From positions 2,790,001-2,854,000 of the forward strand of contig CM065883.1 of the NCBI GenBank assembly GCA_033439255.1: 64,000 nucleotides of DNA, read 5' to 3'. This DNA is from Hericium rajendrae. Its lineage: Eukaryota; Basidiomycota; Agaricomycetes; Russulales; Hericiaceae. This document shows, piece by piece, positions 34,268 through 45,731 of this stretch (the stretch's first letter is position 1; every line of letters starts with the position of its first letter). Made by a program: the position numbers and the translations under genes. The notes below the pieces were generated by a model, which ran no database searches, was not told the origin of the DNA, and was given only the letters and a program-made list of their open reading frames with translations.

Positions 34268-36828
34268 ATGTGGACAACGAAGCCGCAGCTAGCGTATCTC
34301 AATACGTACCTCCCCGAATACAAGCAGCGTCAGATAGCGGGCACGACTGGCGATATCTGGCCGGTTGTCTTCGCCGGGTGGTTCGAGCGCTGGCCGAATT
34401 CGCACGACCCGAAGAAGCCATCTGTCAGCTATCGAAAAGTAAGTTTTTCGTTCACGAACAGAGAGAGTGCTTACAGGGCCCCAGAGAATTAAAGAATGGT
34501 TCAATAATAAATGTCGTGGTGCAGGCGGGAGGGCAACTGGACGCCAGGTTCTTCAGCTCACGCGCAAGAGCAAACGCAGACTCGCCTCCTATCAAATCTA
34601 TCAGAAGTTATACTACAAGTCGAAGTTGAGGAAGACGGTCAACGAAGCTTACGCGAAGTACCTGGCAGAGTTGCCCGAAGGTGCCACTGCCCAATCTCGT
34701 CTCGCCTTCCGAAACAGGCTGTGCATCCAGCTACTCGCAGACGAGTCTGAGGAAGTCAAAGCTGAGGTTGAGAGGGAGCAGGCGAAAGCCACGAGCGCTA
34801 TCGACGATGACGGGATAACGCAGGCGACGAATCCCGATGGCGACGACGACGACGACGACAATCTTGATCAGCTCTTGACGTGGGAAAGGTTCGTTGAGCC
34901 CTTGAATCTTCATGTGCTTATAGGTCTGAAGGGATGTTTAGGAACATCGAAGCTCTCCCGCTGACGGCGCAAGTACTGGTGCGCGAGGTCACAGAGCAAA
35001 CAGGCTATGACTGTGTCATAATGTTCGGAGGCACGAGGCCCGGTCTGGGTGGGAAAATCGAATCCTATGTGTTAGTAACGGCTCATTAAGTCTCGAGTGA
35101 TGGCTAACGTACTGCGATGATTTCAGCATAACCACTGAGCACGACGGCGGAATGACCTTCAAGGCGAGTTACGCCGATTTTCACAAGGCTGTTGAGAAGC
35201 CATACGTGGAATTCTTACACAAGAAATTTCGTAAGTGGCGTATTATTAGCACGGTTATTGACAAGAACTTACCATGTCACAGCAAAGAGTGTTCGAGATG
35301 CACGAAGCCTCAAACCAGCGGGCACCGTACTCGGCATCCAGCACGGCGGAGGCGGAGGCGATGTTGCAGAGACCAGTGCGACGTCGTCTGCTAGTGCCGT
35401 TGAAGACGCAGGTGCGGAAGGAGAGAGTGCATGTGGAAGTGGGTCCGCTGAGGGCGAGGCCGACAGTCAAGGCCAAAGCGCCGCCGAGGAAGACGCTGAA
35501 GGAGCTGTTACTGGCAGTGAAGGAGACGGGAATGGGGATGGGGCTGGTGATGGTGAGGCGGAGGTGGAAGCGGAGACGGACAGGAATGGCGAAGGGCAAG
35601 GCGTGCACCGTAGAGGCCTCACACAGTACGAGCATGAGCACCTGGACACTATTGCTCGGAACGAAGCGAAGTTGGCGGCCCTCAAGAGAAACTTCGAAGC
35701 TGAACATGGGCCTGAGCCGCCTTCGTTGAAGCCCAAGCCCAAACCTAGGCTTAGGAAGAAGACCGCCCCGGCGCCACGGACGATGTCTACACGCGGACAA
35801 ACTTCTCAAGTAGAAAGGTGAATTCATAAGCTCATTTAAGGTGGCAGTGTACTGACCAGAATCACAGCGAATCAGGTTCGGTTGACGTTGAGATGGCAGA
35901 CGGCCCTGGAATCAACAATTCGGCCGGCGATCTGCACGCGGACATGCATTCCGAGGACGATGGGCCTGACCTCGGTGCTGCCAGGGCCACCCACGACGAG
36001 ACGCTACGTGCGAGAACTCTAGAGGACGTAGCAACGGCTGCGACCACGGATCCAGAGCGAATGGAAGTGGATACCGATGTGAGCCCTGCCGATGGCACTG
36101 ATGAGACGTCGTTGGGAGCCGCAGCGACGCACAATAGTCCTGAAGAAAGCGGTGCGGGCAACGGCGAAGGGACCGCTTCTACGTCCGCTGTCGTCTCTAT
36201 CCAGATGATCTCCGGCGTCGCACACACCCATATCGATCCCGCCACAACGATCTTGGACCCGTCCAGTGCAGCGCCCGAGTGGGTTCGTGAATTCATTGAA
36301 TTCTTTCGGCAAGGGCCTCAGCTCGAGTGCGATGGATGGGCTTCCGCCGTCAATCATTGGGCGAAGCTTGAAGAGGCATTCAACTACGATGACTCGGTAA
36401 GTACTTGCAGTCTCCACACGTCAAACATTTACTCACCACGGAATTTGGATCAAAAGAATAAGATCGGAGCGACTAATCGCCCCAAGGGCCCTGCCGAGTG
36501 GATGAAGCACCACCGCAAACTTAGCTACTTCCCGCCGCTGGGCGCGATGGGGGCGTATGGTGTTCGATGGAGGCAGTGGTGGACGGGTCTTCAACCCAGC
36601 TCACGACTGCTCCCGGGAATCTCTTGGCCGTTGAGCCGCACAACTGCGGTTGACGAGGATTGGTCCAAAGTTACGAAGACCGGTAAGAATGGGATTGTCT
36701 TCGTGCTTTTAACTTTGGTATGGTGGGCTCGCAGCGCCAAAACCGATACAGAAAGGGGCGAGGTCTTTTCGGCCATCGAAGACGTCGAGTTCGTGATGGG
36801 TCGCCTTGTCGAGCGAACACAGATGTAG
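34268..36828 (+). CDS. KDZ-linked partner protein II, 753 aa
   Basis: Seven exons: 34268-34438, 34485-34888, 34924-35070, 35127-35230, 35283-35817, 35868-36396, 36457-36828, all in phase. The N-terminus (MWTTKPQLAYL, GWFERWP, RIKEWFNNKC) corresponds to that of the partner protein in KDZ copy 1. Both then have a basic/helical region, an acidic Asp/Glu or Gly/Glu tract and low-complexity tails. The C-terminal region (PAEWMKHHRKLSYFPPLG, WRQWWTGLQP) is a distinct Trp-rich block that the other partner lacks. One intron (34,889-34,923) is only 35 nt. The RIKEWFNN block suggests a DNA-binding helix, as an inference. Confidence 0.75.
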
Positions 36829-37505
36829 ATGAAGAGAACATGGCGCAGAGGCGGATGCTGCGACGTGCACTGCGTGGTGGGAGCGCGGCGCACTTAACGC
36901 GGCGGTCCAAGTTCTCAGCGCTAGAACGTCGTGATTCGACTTCGATTACCTGTGTGAAACGTGTAATTCATTTATGTCTTTGTCCGCTCGAATAATCATA
37001 TCTATGGTATCGTCTTGAGTACTTGAGTGCCGCTGATATTGTCGTCAAAGAGTGTCGAGCATAAGTTATATTGTATGCCATGGATACTACGACAAACAAC
37101 TTACTCGATCACACTTCTTCACGGTCTGGCAATAAGGTAGCATGCCAATATAATACTACGACAAACAACTTACTCGACCACATTTCTTCACTTAAGCGCC
37201 TTCAACTTCCTCTCAACTGTCGTCAATATCTCAACTTTGTGAAGTTACACCGCCGGTGAACAATTGCCATTTACGGAAGTCATTCCACCCTGCTCGAGCG
37301 CTGCAAGTTGACTGCAAGCTCGGTTACACTATAAGTAGGAGTAGTGCTGAACACAAAGTTATACGGCCGATGCGTATTTTCTAAATCCATCGACAATTTC
37401 CAAGTTTGAGATCAGGAAAAGCTATCAGTACAATTTAGTTGGAACTGGTGCAATGCTGTGCGGCTTTTGGGGCATTGCAAAAGGATGCTGATTTCAAGAT
37501 TAGCA
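36829..37505. other. Spacer inside KDZ unit II, right
   Basis: No gene seen; contains the direct-repeat pair listed separately. Confidence 0.4.
37084..37191. repeat. Direct repeat pair, 69-bp period
   Basis: 37,084-37,122 and 37,153-37,191 share ATACTACGACAAACAACTTA and CTCGA-CACA-TTCTTCAC. Position near the unit's right side would suit a subterminal repeat. Confidence 0.7.
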
Positions 37506-38197
37506 AATGGGTTTGCAAAGCAGTCCTGAGCGAATAAATTCCATACGCCCGTGCGCTGCCCGAACGGCGTGCGCGCTGCCCGAACGGTGCGCGCGCTGCA
37601 GGCATCCCATTCTCGGGACATCCCGGTTTCAATTGCCGGGCGGTGGTGATCACTTTTGCAAAGCAGTCCCGAGCAAAGGAAACCCCGAGCGAAGGAATCC
37701 CACCCCAGGGGGGCCGACAGCGCTGGTCGAATGGGGCCCACAACGCTGCCCGCACAGGCCTGCATGCTGCCCGAAAGGCGCCCGTACAGGTATCGTACGA
37801 AAAGGGCATCCAATTTTGTGTAATGCATCCCATTTTGGAGTGCCGAGGTCATGCCGAACAAGGTACACGGCTGGGACAAATAGCGCTGCCCGAGGAGCCC
37901 GAGATTTTGTACCGATAGTGGTCCAGGAGGCGCATAAGGCCGATTATGTAATCACAGTGCCCCGGAAGTCATGGACCCTACTGGTCCGAGTACCAGGTCT
38001 TTCACTATAGTAAAATTTTGGTCAATGCTGGGCCCTGCTGGCACTAGTAGGAGAATACTACAGCAACACTGGAAACTAGCATGAAATACTACCATCTCAC
38101 AGCAGAGCTGGCTTTTACTACCACACTGTTATATGTGCTGATTCTACTACCCAGTTGTTAAATCGACCATGATTTGCTGGTATAACAGGACTATAGT
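37506..38197 (-). repeat. Right arm of 692-bp inverted repeat
   Basis: Inverted copy of 26,053-26,744, ending ACTATAGT, followed by TAT. It retains CpG at the three sites lost in the left arm. Confidence 0.85.
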
Positions 38198-38639
38198 TAT
38201 TATTGGGACCACTGCAGCTCGATTGTGCTTGCCTCCTGCTCATGTATCATCCAGCAAGGCATGACCAGAACATGGGACAAATCATCATTGAATGGCTCAT
38301 CCGTCTAGGAGCATCTGAAAAATCTGATTTTTATATAGCAAAAGGTCAAGCTATGGATCCTATAGGCAAGCTATGGAGTCTATGGCTTTAACTTATCAAG
38401 CTATATAGAGCTATGAGACTTATCATAGCATTCATAGCAGACAGTATGAGATACATAGCTTATATAGTTAGTACTGTCAAATATATAGAGCTATCATACT
38501 TACTAAGAGGAGCTATGGCTCCTATCATTACTATGCTGACTCTGCTAAGTCAGATATGTAGCAAGGATTTGAAGTCAGAATTTTTATATTGAAGTGTACT
38601 ACTATGCTACAAACAACTCGAATATACTACCATATAAGC

Positions 38640-39870
38640 AATATATAAGCCACGCAAGGCCCGATTCCCTAAAACGAACCTTGCGCGCACGAACAATGGC
38701 ACGCGCGCTGATGTGGTGCTCGTCATCGTGGCCGTTCGTGCAATGAGACACCGGCGTGCAAAGTCGTGTGCGCCCGGTCGCCAGCACGCATTGTTGTATG
38801 GGCACCATGGCCGGCGTACTTGGCCCCGCACACGCAGACAGTGCCGTCTGCAGCTGCCCTGCGCAGCATAGGCGGGCGTAGTTGTCCGCGGCCGTACACG
38901 CGTAATCGCGAGCTTGCGTGGCCATACGTGCACAGGCAGGGCTGTGCGTGTCTGCCCATGTGCATGCGCTGGTGGGGTCACCTCGATCATGCGTGCACAA
39001 CTGTCAGCGTGCGTGGTTGGCGGCAGCCCGTGCAGTGAGTGCGCCCTGGCGTGATCGTCCGTGGGTACATGCCCCCCCGTGCGCCGGCGAGACCGCTCGG
39101 GGTGGCCTGCATGCACGCGTGTGGACATGCTGTCCACGGCCCCACGTGCGGTTGTCCACAGCTGTGCGCAGGCCGTGCGAGGCTGTGCATGACAGCCCCC
39201 ATGCTGACAGGGCCGTGCGCGGTTGCCTCGCCATGCATGCATACACACGCTGGCGTGGTCATCTGCAGGCAGGGCCGTGCGTGACAGCCCCCCCGCGCTG
39301 CCAGAGCCATGCACGGCCATGCATGCCATGCGTGCATGCCCTGGCTGGCGGGGTCATCCGCGGCCGTGCGTAATCCCGCGCGCGTGTTCCTGTGCTAGCG
39401 GGATCATCCACCGGGCTGCCCTCACGTGTGTTGCGTGCACTGGAGCGGTCATGCGCGGCCCTACACGCACAGTCAGTGGCTGCCGCGCAGTGTGCGCGGG
39501 CATGGGTGTGCTGGCGGTCGTCCGTGGCCGTGCGCGTGGAGTTGCCGGCACGCGTGGCACCACACATACAGGCAGGGCCCCATGCATGCGTGCCCGGGCA
39601 TGCGTGCACTGGCAGCAGGCACGGGCGCAGGAAGGGGAGCTTGGGCACAGGAAGGGGAGCTCGGGCGCAGCAGGGGGCATGTGGACGTGGGCGTGGGCGA
39701 TTGCAGTAGAGGCGGGAGGCGGAGCACGTCGTACGATGTGTAGTCGAGTCTCGTTGCCACGGCAACGAGACACGACATTGGCGTCGCCGACGGCGTCGTC
39801 GAGAGGCTGGGTTGGGCCGGAGTCGGGAGCATGCGCGCGGGATGTCGAAGGTGAGGGGGTGGTCGCGAAA
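38640..39870. repeat. GC-rich degenerate-repeat core of element B
   Basis: Alternating TGCATGC, GGCCGTGCG and GCGGGGTCAT units. Different in sequence from the cores of A, C and D although in the same position. Large open frames on both strands are attributed to composition. Confidence 0.65.
39753..39766. promoter_or_regulatory. RFX-type X-box in element B
   Basis: GTTGCCACGGCAAC, inside a longer palindrome (39,748-39,771) with half-site GTCTCGTTGCC. It lies 112 bp from the hairpin. Confidence 0.7.
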
Positions 39871-39877
39871 GCACACA

Positions 39878-39909
39878 CGAGTATCGTTCGCACGAACGAA
39901 CGATACTCG
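39878..39909 (-). other. Hairpin at the 3' splice site, element B
   Basis: 13-bp stem CGAGTATCGTTCG / CGAACGATACTCG with a 6-nt loop. On the minus strand it directly follows a 43-nt intron (39,910-39,952, GTAAGC, branch-like GCTAATC, acceptor AAG). Confidence 0.82.
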
Positions 39910-40169
39910 CTTGATTAGCGTGAAGACAAAAAGTAGTACTATATTTGCTTACCTGGGTCCCCCCGGCTGTCCCTATGAGTCCTCCGGACCGTCGACGGAT
40001 GCCTCGCGTTGCGTGTGGAAAGAGGGAGGGGAGAGGAGGGGAGATGCGAGGAGAGATAGAACAAACCGTGAACGCACTAAGTTGCACCATCGAGTGCAGC
40101 CACAGCACTCGACTCGCGCAGCTGCCGTTTTCCGGGTTCAACAAATCAAAGAAATTCTTTTAAAATCCC

Positions 40170-40380
40170 AAAAAAAGCCCACACTTATAAATTTGTTATC
40201 TCTACATGATGAATGAGCTAAGTATGTATCTACCGTACTGTACCTTGCTGGGCACACAAGCCAACTTAGTAAAATCTAAATGACTAGCCTCTAGCGCGGC
40301 ATCCGGCAACATCCGGCATCTGCATTTCGGACTCCGCACTGCGCTGGCGATATAAGGCCACACGACGTGCGTCCTCTCTT
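40170..40380. promoter_or_regulatory. Divergent promoter pair of element B
   Basis: Plus strand: GCTGGCGATATAAGGC at about 40,343-40,358, then a CT-rich leader. Minus strand: ATTTATAAG at about 40,184-40,192, then TTTGATTTGTTG at about 40,139-40,150. Confidence 0.6.
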
Positions 40381-40521
40381 TCCTCTCAACCACTACCATC
40401 TCCCTTCGACATTCTCCTGTTCTCTCCTTCTCTCTGCACTATTACTTCAACATTTGTATATTCTTAGTAAGTTTATTTTGTTTTTATTATTATCTATAGT
40501 CCTAATGTCTTGACTTTATAG

Positions 40522-40649
40522 AGTTTATTTTCGCTTTTATTAACTTTTGAGTAAGTCTTCTTTAGTTCTTTCTTATGTTTGTTATTGCTTTATACTAATG
40601 ATGTGTCTTTCTTGTAGACTATTTTCGCTTTTTTATTTGTTCATATTTG
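40522..40649 (+). ncRNA. Two U-rich tiny exons of element B
   Basis: Exons 40,522-40,550 (29 nt) and 40,618-40,649 (32 nt), each with ATTTTCGCTTTT, separated by a 67-nt intron (GTAAGT, ACTAATGATG, TTGTAG). The preceding intron has a CCTAATGTC branch site. Confidence 0.68.
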
Positions 40650-41149
40650 GTAATGTTCTACAGCTTTTTCTTATGTTCTTGTATTAGTATAACATTTCTA
40701 GAGTCTTAATAATTTTGTAACATCTGTATCAGTATAATAGAAGTTAATACAATGCTTTTAAATTTTCGATATTTTGTTTGTCTAAGATATAATAAGGCTA
40801 TTAAGTCTATGAAAAAGCTTGAATATCCAGAATATAATTATAGTGTTCCTAAGTGATATATCAGTTAAAGACAACATAGAGTAGATAGCAATCCTATTAA
40901 GCTAGATATAATATGATAATGAACATATATAACATAACTGATATAGCCTTTATAGCTACCATAGCTATGCTCTATGCTCTGATAGCTATCATAGCTATCA
41001 GAGCAAGACATAGCTATCCTATTTGACTACATAGCTTATCATAGATTGGCTCTCAGCTATGAGAGCCCTATGTATAAAAGGGGATTGCTATGGAACTATG
41101 AGTTCTATATAGATTATATAGAACAATATAGCATTGGTATATTTTTCAG

Positions 41150-41996
41150 ATGAGGTCAAGAAGAGGGGTACTGACCTCACCCATTCTAAGGTCTTTGGCA
41201 TGAATAACTTATAACGTGCCCTTCCAATCCCTAGCCTCAGATTGATGAGTCATTGTGTTTCAGCCCCCAATCCATGAATTTAAAGCATAGACATGCTCAA
41301 TACCTCGATGCTTGAATTGTTTGATACCATGGTCAAAGGCATAAAGAGTGATGCCGAACTGCCCTCCATCGGTGCACATGTATTGACGTGCACGACATAG
41401 TCAAAATGCACATTCAGAAAGCTGACACTGGTGAGGAGAGAATCACCATTAGCACATGTATGCCCTCACCTTCCAATGTTGTGATTCAGAGGTGCAACCG
41501 AGTCTCCTATTACTGGCAGAAGATCAGTGAGCTTCTACATCTCTTCCAGCAAATGAAAATCTGATTTCAGTTGCCAGTTGGTCGATTTGGTCCAGCTCGC
41601 ACCCATTACGAACATTGTCAAAGGCCAGCCTAATGCAATGAAGGGAAAAAAGCATGTGATGGACCACAAGACCAGGAAGTGTGATTGTAATCCTCAGCAT
41701 CTGGTCCGCTCGGTGCAGGATATGGTCAAGGATACCCTAGTCATTTCAGACATATGAGGATTTAGAAAGTCAGAGATACGTGCATGCATTTAGTAGCATG
41801 ATATTGCCCGACTGGTAATTACTCTAATGATGCCAATATGCACCACCAACTCAGAACTCTTATAATGTAGAGGCAAATAAATCACAGATTGCAATATCCA
41901 TATACAGACTGTAAGGAACAAAGACTCGTGAGTCAACACATCATATTTAAATAAATACAAAATAAATACGAATGAATTTACAAAATATGCACAAAA
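41150..41996. other. Low-coding interval 3' of element B
   Basis: No gene or RNA feature recognised. Confidence 0.35.
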
Positions 41997-42664
41997 TTAG
42001 AGGTGAGGTAGGAAAGTCATCCACTGAACCATATCAAAGACACCTGCAGGTAAGTGACGAAGTCCGATGAACATCTCGCCCAGAATATATGCACAAAAGG
42101 TGACATATAAAGTGACAGAAAGGTAAAGAAGAGTCTTGGACACTTCATCATCCATCAGGGAAGGGGACCGGCCAGCAATGATTGCCATCAACAACACGAA
42201 ACCGGGAAGAGCAGTCATGATGGATGTTATGTGCCACAGCCATTTCTCGTGGACAGATGGGAAGGCAAAGTTCCATGCCAGGCAGTGCCACCTGCCATTG
42301 AACACACAAACCAATGCCATCACTCCCACCACAAGTTTGGTTTTTTCATCTTCTGTTAGCCGGTCAAGCCAGATTGCCCATCGGGTCGGTGGCTTCTCTT
42401 CTCCATTATCTGCCAGGTGTCCCATTGATGCATGAACAGATGCATACAAGCCCTCGCCATTGCAAGCTGTTTCGCGAGCCTCCCATGAAAGACCTCCAAG
42501 GGCGTGATGACGTTCTTCAGTTTGTGCCAGTAAAGGCCATTAAAAGTGATGGCGATGAACACGTAGCCCACCATGCCAAGCTCGAGTGTCAATATTGGGA
42601 GGTGTTGGATAGCACGAGTGAGACACTGGATAGCAAGCCAGATGGCCTGCGCACAGGTTGTCAA
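41997..42664 (-). pseudogene. Fungal multi-pass membrane protein, 5' part missing
   Basis: C-terminal portion of a family of uncharacterised fungal integral membrane proteins. The upstream block has ARAIQHLPILTLELGMVG and a YWHK motif; the downstream block has HCLAWNFAFPSVHEKWLW and hydrophobic helices, and ends AGVFDMVQWMTFLPHL. A 38-nt intron (42,410-42,447) joins the two in frame. No start or N-terminal exons are found; the adjoining sequence leads into the gypsy element, so it may be truncated by that insertion. Function unknown. Confidence 0.6.
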
Positions 42665-42976
42665 GACTCGGTCGTAGACAGCAGAGAACCACCCAAGTCA
42701 CCAGCGATGATGAGAGCAAGAGAGCAAGAGCGACTAGCAGTGCAGTGACCTGTATTGGAGGTACAGTACGGTACAGACAAAATGGACAATCTAGGGAAAT
42801 AGGCAAGCGACAGGGAGCCTATAAGTACTGGGACGACAATGGAAAAAGAACAATGGACACCATAACGGGTCAAACAATAGAGTGAGAACAATGGTGGCTA
42901 AAAGGAGAACAATGGGAGGGAGAACAATAGGATGTCCCAAAGGGGAACAAGGGCATGGGTGAAGGATAGCCCCAGG
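42665..42976. other. Possible 3' LTR or flank of the gypsy element
   Basis: Lies just 3' (minus sense) of the chromodomain stop. Contains several AACAATGG/AACAATAG repeats. I cannot place LTR ends because no second LTR is recognisable. Confidence 0.3.
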
Positions 42977-43557
42977 TCATGTGAGGAAGTGAACATGTGA
43001 TGGGACTGCTGGAGCACATGACCGATGTGATGCCTTGATGGCAGAGAAGAAGGCGGAGAGAAATGGAGCGATCCATGACATCACCCCCTCTCTAAGACGC
43101 ACTTTTGCCTGGAGTGCATGATGAGCATGGACGGGGTCGAGGTAGATGAGTCCATGAAGATTGGGAGCCTTGAGTGCATGCGGATGGTGGGTGTAGAAGT
43201 CGGTGATTGCACCATAGGCATTGGAAAGGGAGGTACGTGAAAGCCACTGATTTTCCGAATCAGGGTAGCCTGCCCATTTGATGAGATATTCAATGCTGCG
43301 TTTGTTCCGGGTGAGACAAGCATCGAGGACAGACTCAACTTCGTACTCTTCCTTGCCCTCCACAAGGTCAGGTGGTGGTGCAGGGAAGTTGGGACCATGA
43401 GCATCGGTTTCCTTGTAAGGGGACAACAGGGACGTGTGGAACACCGGGTGGATACGCCAGGTGGGCGGTAGCTTCAGTCGATAAGAGACTGGGCCCAGGA
43501 CATCAGTGATTTCAAAAGGTCCCAGGCATCGATCAGCAAGCTTAGCTTTGGGTCGTC
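42977..43557 (-). pseudogene. Gypsy integrase C-terminus with chromodomain
   Basis: Reads LADRCLGPFEITDVLG and FHTSLLSPY (GPF/Y module), then a chromodomain (YEVESVLDACL, IEYLIKWAGYPDSENQW). Chromodomains direct chromovirus integration to marked heterochromatin. Directly at the junction with element C the frame is shifted by one, so damage here is independent of the insertion. Confidence 0.8.
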
Positions 43558-43919
43558 ATCTGAGAAATCTGTTTTGTATATAGTAGCAAGTCCTATTATG
43601 AGCCCTATCAGTGAGCTATGAGGGCTATGAACTTGGACTATCTAGCTATGTGGAGCTATGGGGCCTATGATAGCCTCTATAGTGTGAAGTGTAGAATACA
43701 TAGAGTGTCATAGCCTCTATAGCTAGGGGTGTCATATACATAGGACTATGATACTTACCAAGGGAAACTATGACTACTATGGCTACTATAATCCTTATGA
43801 TGAGCCACCTAGGTAGTCAAGACATTTAAGTCAAAATTTTCTTATATTCAAGGGGTAGACTACTATAAACAAGGAAAATACAAAATCTAACACTATTTAA
43901 CTAGTAAACGAAGGTCCTA

Positions 43920-44960
43920 AATAGACCTCGCACCCTCGCACCTCTTGCGCGTCACCATTTGTGCGTGAACGGACAGGTGCTCTCTCGCCCAACGGGTGCA
44001 TCCTGTCGGGCGGAGGGCGACGAAACGGGGTGCGCGGGCCGCGCGCGAGCTGGCATGGCCGTGCTTGGCCATACGCGCGCACATGGGGCAAGGCAGCCAT
44101 GTGCGGGGTGAAGCATCGGCGCACGGGCCATGCATGGGACGAGGCGGGGGGCGCAGATCGTGCATGGCCGCGCGCGAGCTGGCGCGGCCGTCCCTGGCTG
44201 TACGCGCGTGCATGGGGCGAGGCGGCCGTGTGCGGGGCATGGTGTCGGCGCACGGGTTCATGCACGGGGCGGGGCGGGGTGGGGCGGGGTGTCACAGATC
44301 GTGCATGGCCGCGCGTGAGTTGGCACGGTCTTGCGTGGCCTTGCTCGCGCGCGGGGCGAGGGGGTCGTGCGGGGGTCGTGTGCGGGGCAGGGCATCGGCG
44401 CACAGGCCATGCCGGAGCAGGCGGGATGCGCCGGTCGTGCTGGCCGTGTGCGCACTCGTGTGGACCCGCCTGGTCACGCGTTTGCGTGCGGAAGCTGGGG
44501 CGGACGTGTTCGCGCCGTCCGGGCATGCGAGGGTGTGCGCCCGCATCGGAAACTCGGTCTTCCCGGGGCCGGACGGTGTCGCGCACTCGCAGGAGTGCTG
44601 CACCGGCTGGAGAAGCCGTCCGCGGCGCGCACGCGCAGCTCAGACCTCGCGTGGTCTTGCGACCTTGCGTGGCCGTGTGCGCACAGCCGGATGTCGCGGC
44701 CGCGAGCGCATTGTCGGCGGCGAGGTGGTGGTATGGGGCGATAACGAGATATGGACCCGCACGAACCTGTTGAGGACGTGCGGGAGGATGTTGAAGGGGC
44801 GCGGGAGGCCGGGCAAACGACGTGTCGCGCCCCGTTGCCACGGCAACGAGGCGTGACGACGCGAACGCGGACGACGTTGTCGGGGGGATGGGACCGCGGC
44901 GGGCTCGTAGACGTGGGCGCGCGATGTCGAAGGTGATGGGGGCGCGCGGTTGCAAGAAAG
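43920..44960. repeat. GC-rich degenerate-repeat core of element C
   Basis: CpG-rich units such as GTGCGGGGC, GGCGCACGGG and CATGGCCGCGCGTGAG, with tandem GGGGCGGGGT at about 44,268-44,290. A 356-codon minus-strand ORF (43,897-44,967) is Arg/Pro/Ala-rich and not accepted as a gene without expression evidence. Confidence 0.65.
44834..44847. promoter_or_regulatory. RFX-type X-box in element C
   Basis: GTTGCCACGGCAAC, identical to the site in B, 120 bp from the hairpin. Confidence 0.7.
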
Positions 44961-44966
44961 CAAACA

Positions 44967-44997
44967 CGAGTATCGCTCGTTCGATGAGCGATACTCG
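44967..44997 (-). other. Hairpin at the 3' splice site, element C
   Basis: 12-bp stem CGAGTATCGCTC / GAGCGATACTCG, 7-nt loop. It directly follows a minus-strand 44-nt intron (44,998-45,041, GTAAGT, branch TACTAAC, acceptor CAG). Compared with B, one T-A pair is a C-G pair. Confidence 0.82.
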
Positions 44998-45249
44998 CTG
45001 TGTTAGTACGAGAAAACAATGAATAAGTCGTGTTTACTTACCTGCGAGCCCTCGTGGCATGTGTGAACCCCTCTCGACTTGCTCCCGACCGTTGAAGTTG
45101 AAGGCGCCGTCTGTGGAGAAAGAGAGGAGACGAAGAGACGAAGAGACGAAGATGGAGTGGGCAAGCACGAGTCGCGCGACAAGTGCTTCAGCCACAGCAC
45201 TCCACTCTCGCGCCTCGCGGATTCGACTCTAACAAACCAAATAAAATCG

Positions 45250-45480
45250 CATTAACTCCCAGAAAAAGGGAGAAGATACAAGAGACCGGTATATATACAA
45301 TGAATGAGCTGTACTTGTACCGACCGTGCAATACGCTCGGGCATTGCACAATCCACTTATTGAAATCTAACAGCCAGCCTCTGACGAGATGCCCGGCAAC
45401 GACCGGCCCGGTCTCGGCAGCCACATTTGGCGCTCCGCTGGCCACGTCTATATAAGGCGTGCGCGACGCGCGCTCTCTCT
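45250..45480. promoter_or_regulatory. Divergent promoter pair of element C
   Basis: Plus strand: TCTATATAAGGC at about 45,447-45,458 after GCTCCGCTGGC, then a CT-repeat leader. Minus strand: GTATATATACC at about 45,289-45,299, then TTTGGTTTGTTAG at about 45,230-45,242. Confidence 0.62.
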
Positions 45481-45612
45481 CTCTTCTCTACCACTACCAT
45501 CCCTCGTCTTTTGTCGCTTTCTCTTCTCCTGCTTCAACTCTTTGATGTTCGGTAAGTTGTTATATTGTTGCTATATTGTTTTATTGTTCACTAACTCTAC
45601 TATTCTTTGTAG

Positions 45613-45731
45613 ACTTTTACATTTTCGCTTTGATTGTCTTAAGTAAGTCTTATGTTTTTCTATATCTGTATCTTGTATACTAATTTGTTGACTTTGCCTC
45701 TAGATTATTTTCGCTTTTTCTTATCTATGAA
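45613..45731 (+). ncRNA. Two U-rich tiny exons of element C
   Basis: Exons 45,613-45,642 (30 nt) and 45,704-45,731 (28 nt), both with ATTTTCGCTTT, separated by a 61-nt intron (GTAAGT, ATACTAATTT, CTCTAG). A further intron precedes them (GTAAGT at 45,552, TTGTAG at 45,612). Confidence 0.7.

Larger units (their letters stand above)
26053..38197 (-). mobile_element. KDZ unit II bounded by 692-bp inverted repeats
   Basis: 12.1-kb unit with a KDZ transposase, a SIM/RNase H1-N-like protein and a partner gene between 692-bp inverted repeats that begin with the palindrome ACTATAGT. TAT occurs immediately outside both ends, a possible 3-bp target duplication. Alternatively the inverted repeats are two independent insertions beside a shorter KDZ element. 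The ends differ from those of KDZ copy 1/2, so the unit boundary is tentative. Confidence 0.5.
38315..41149 (+). mobile_element. Element B of the CTGAGAAAT family
   Basis: 2,835 bp, starting CTGAAAAAT and ending ATTTTTCAG (9-bp perfect TIR), with AT on both sides (38,313-14 and 41,150-51). Same internal order and orientation as A, C and D: AGCTAT-rich end, GC-rich core, X-box, hairpin, divergent promoters, two U-rich tiny exons, AT-rich right end. No transposase ORF. Confidence 0.88.

Noticed and set aside
42665-42976. 3' LTR of the gypsy element
   Set aside because: No TG...CA pair or second LTR to compare; left as a possibility only.
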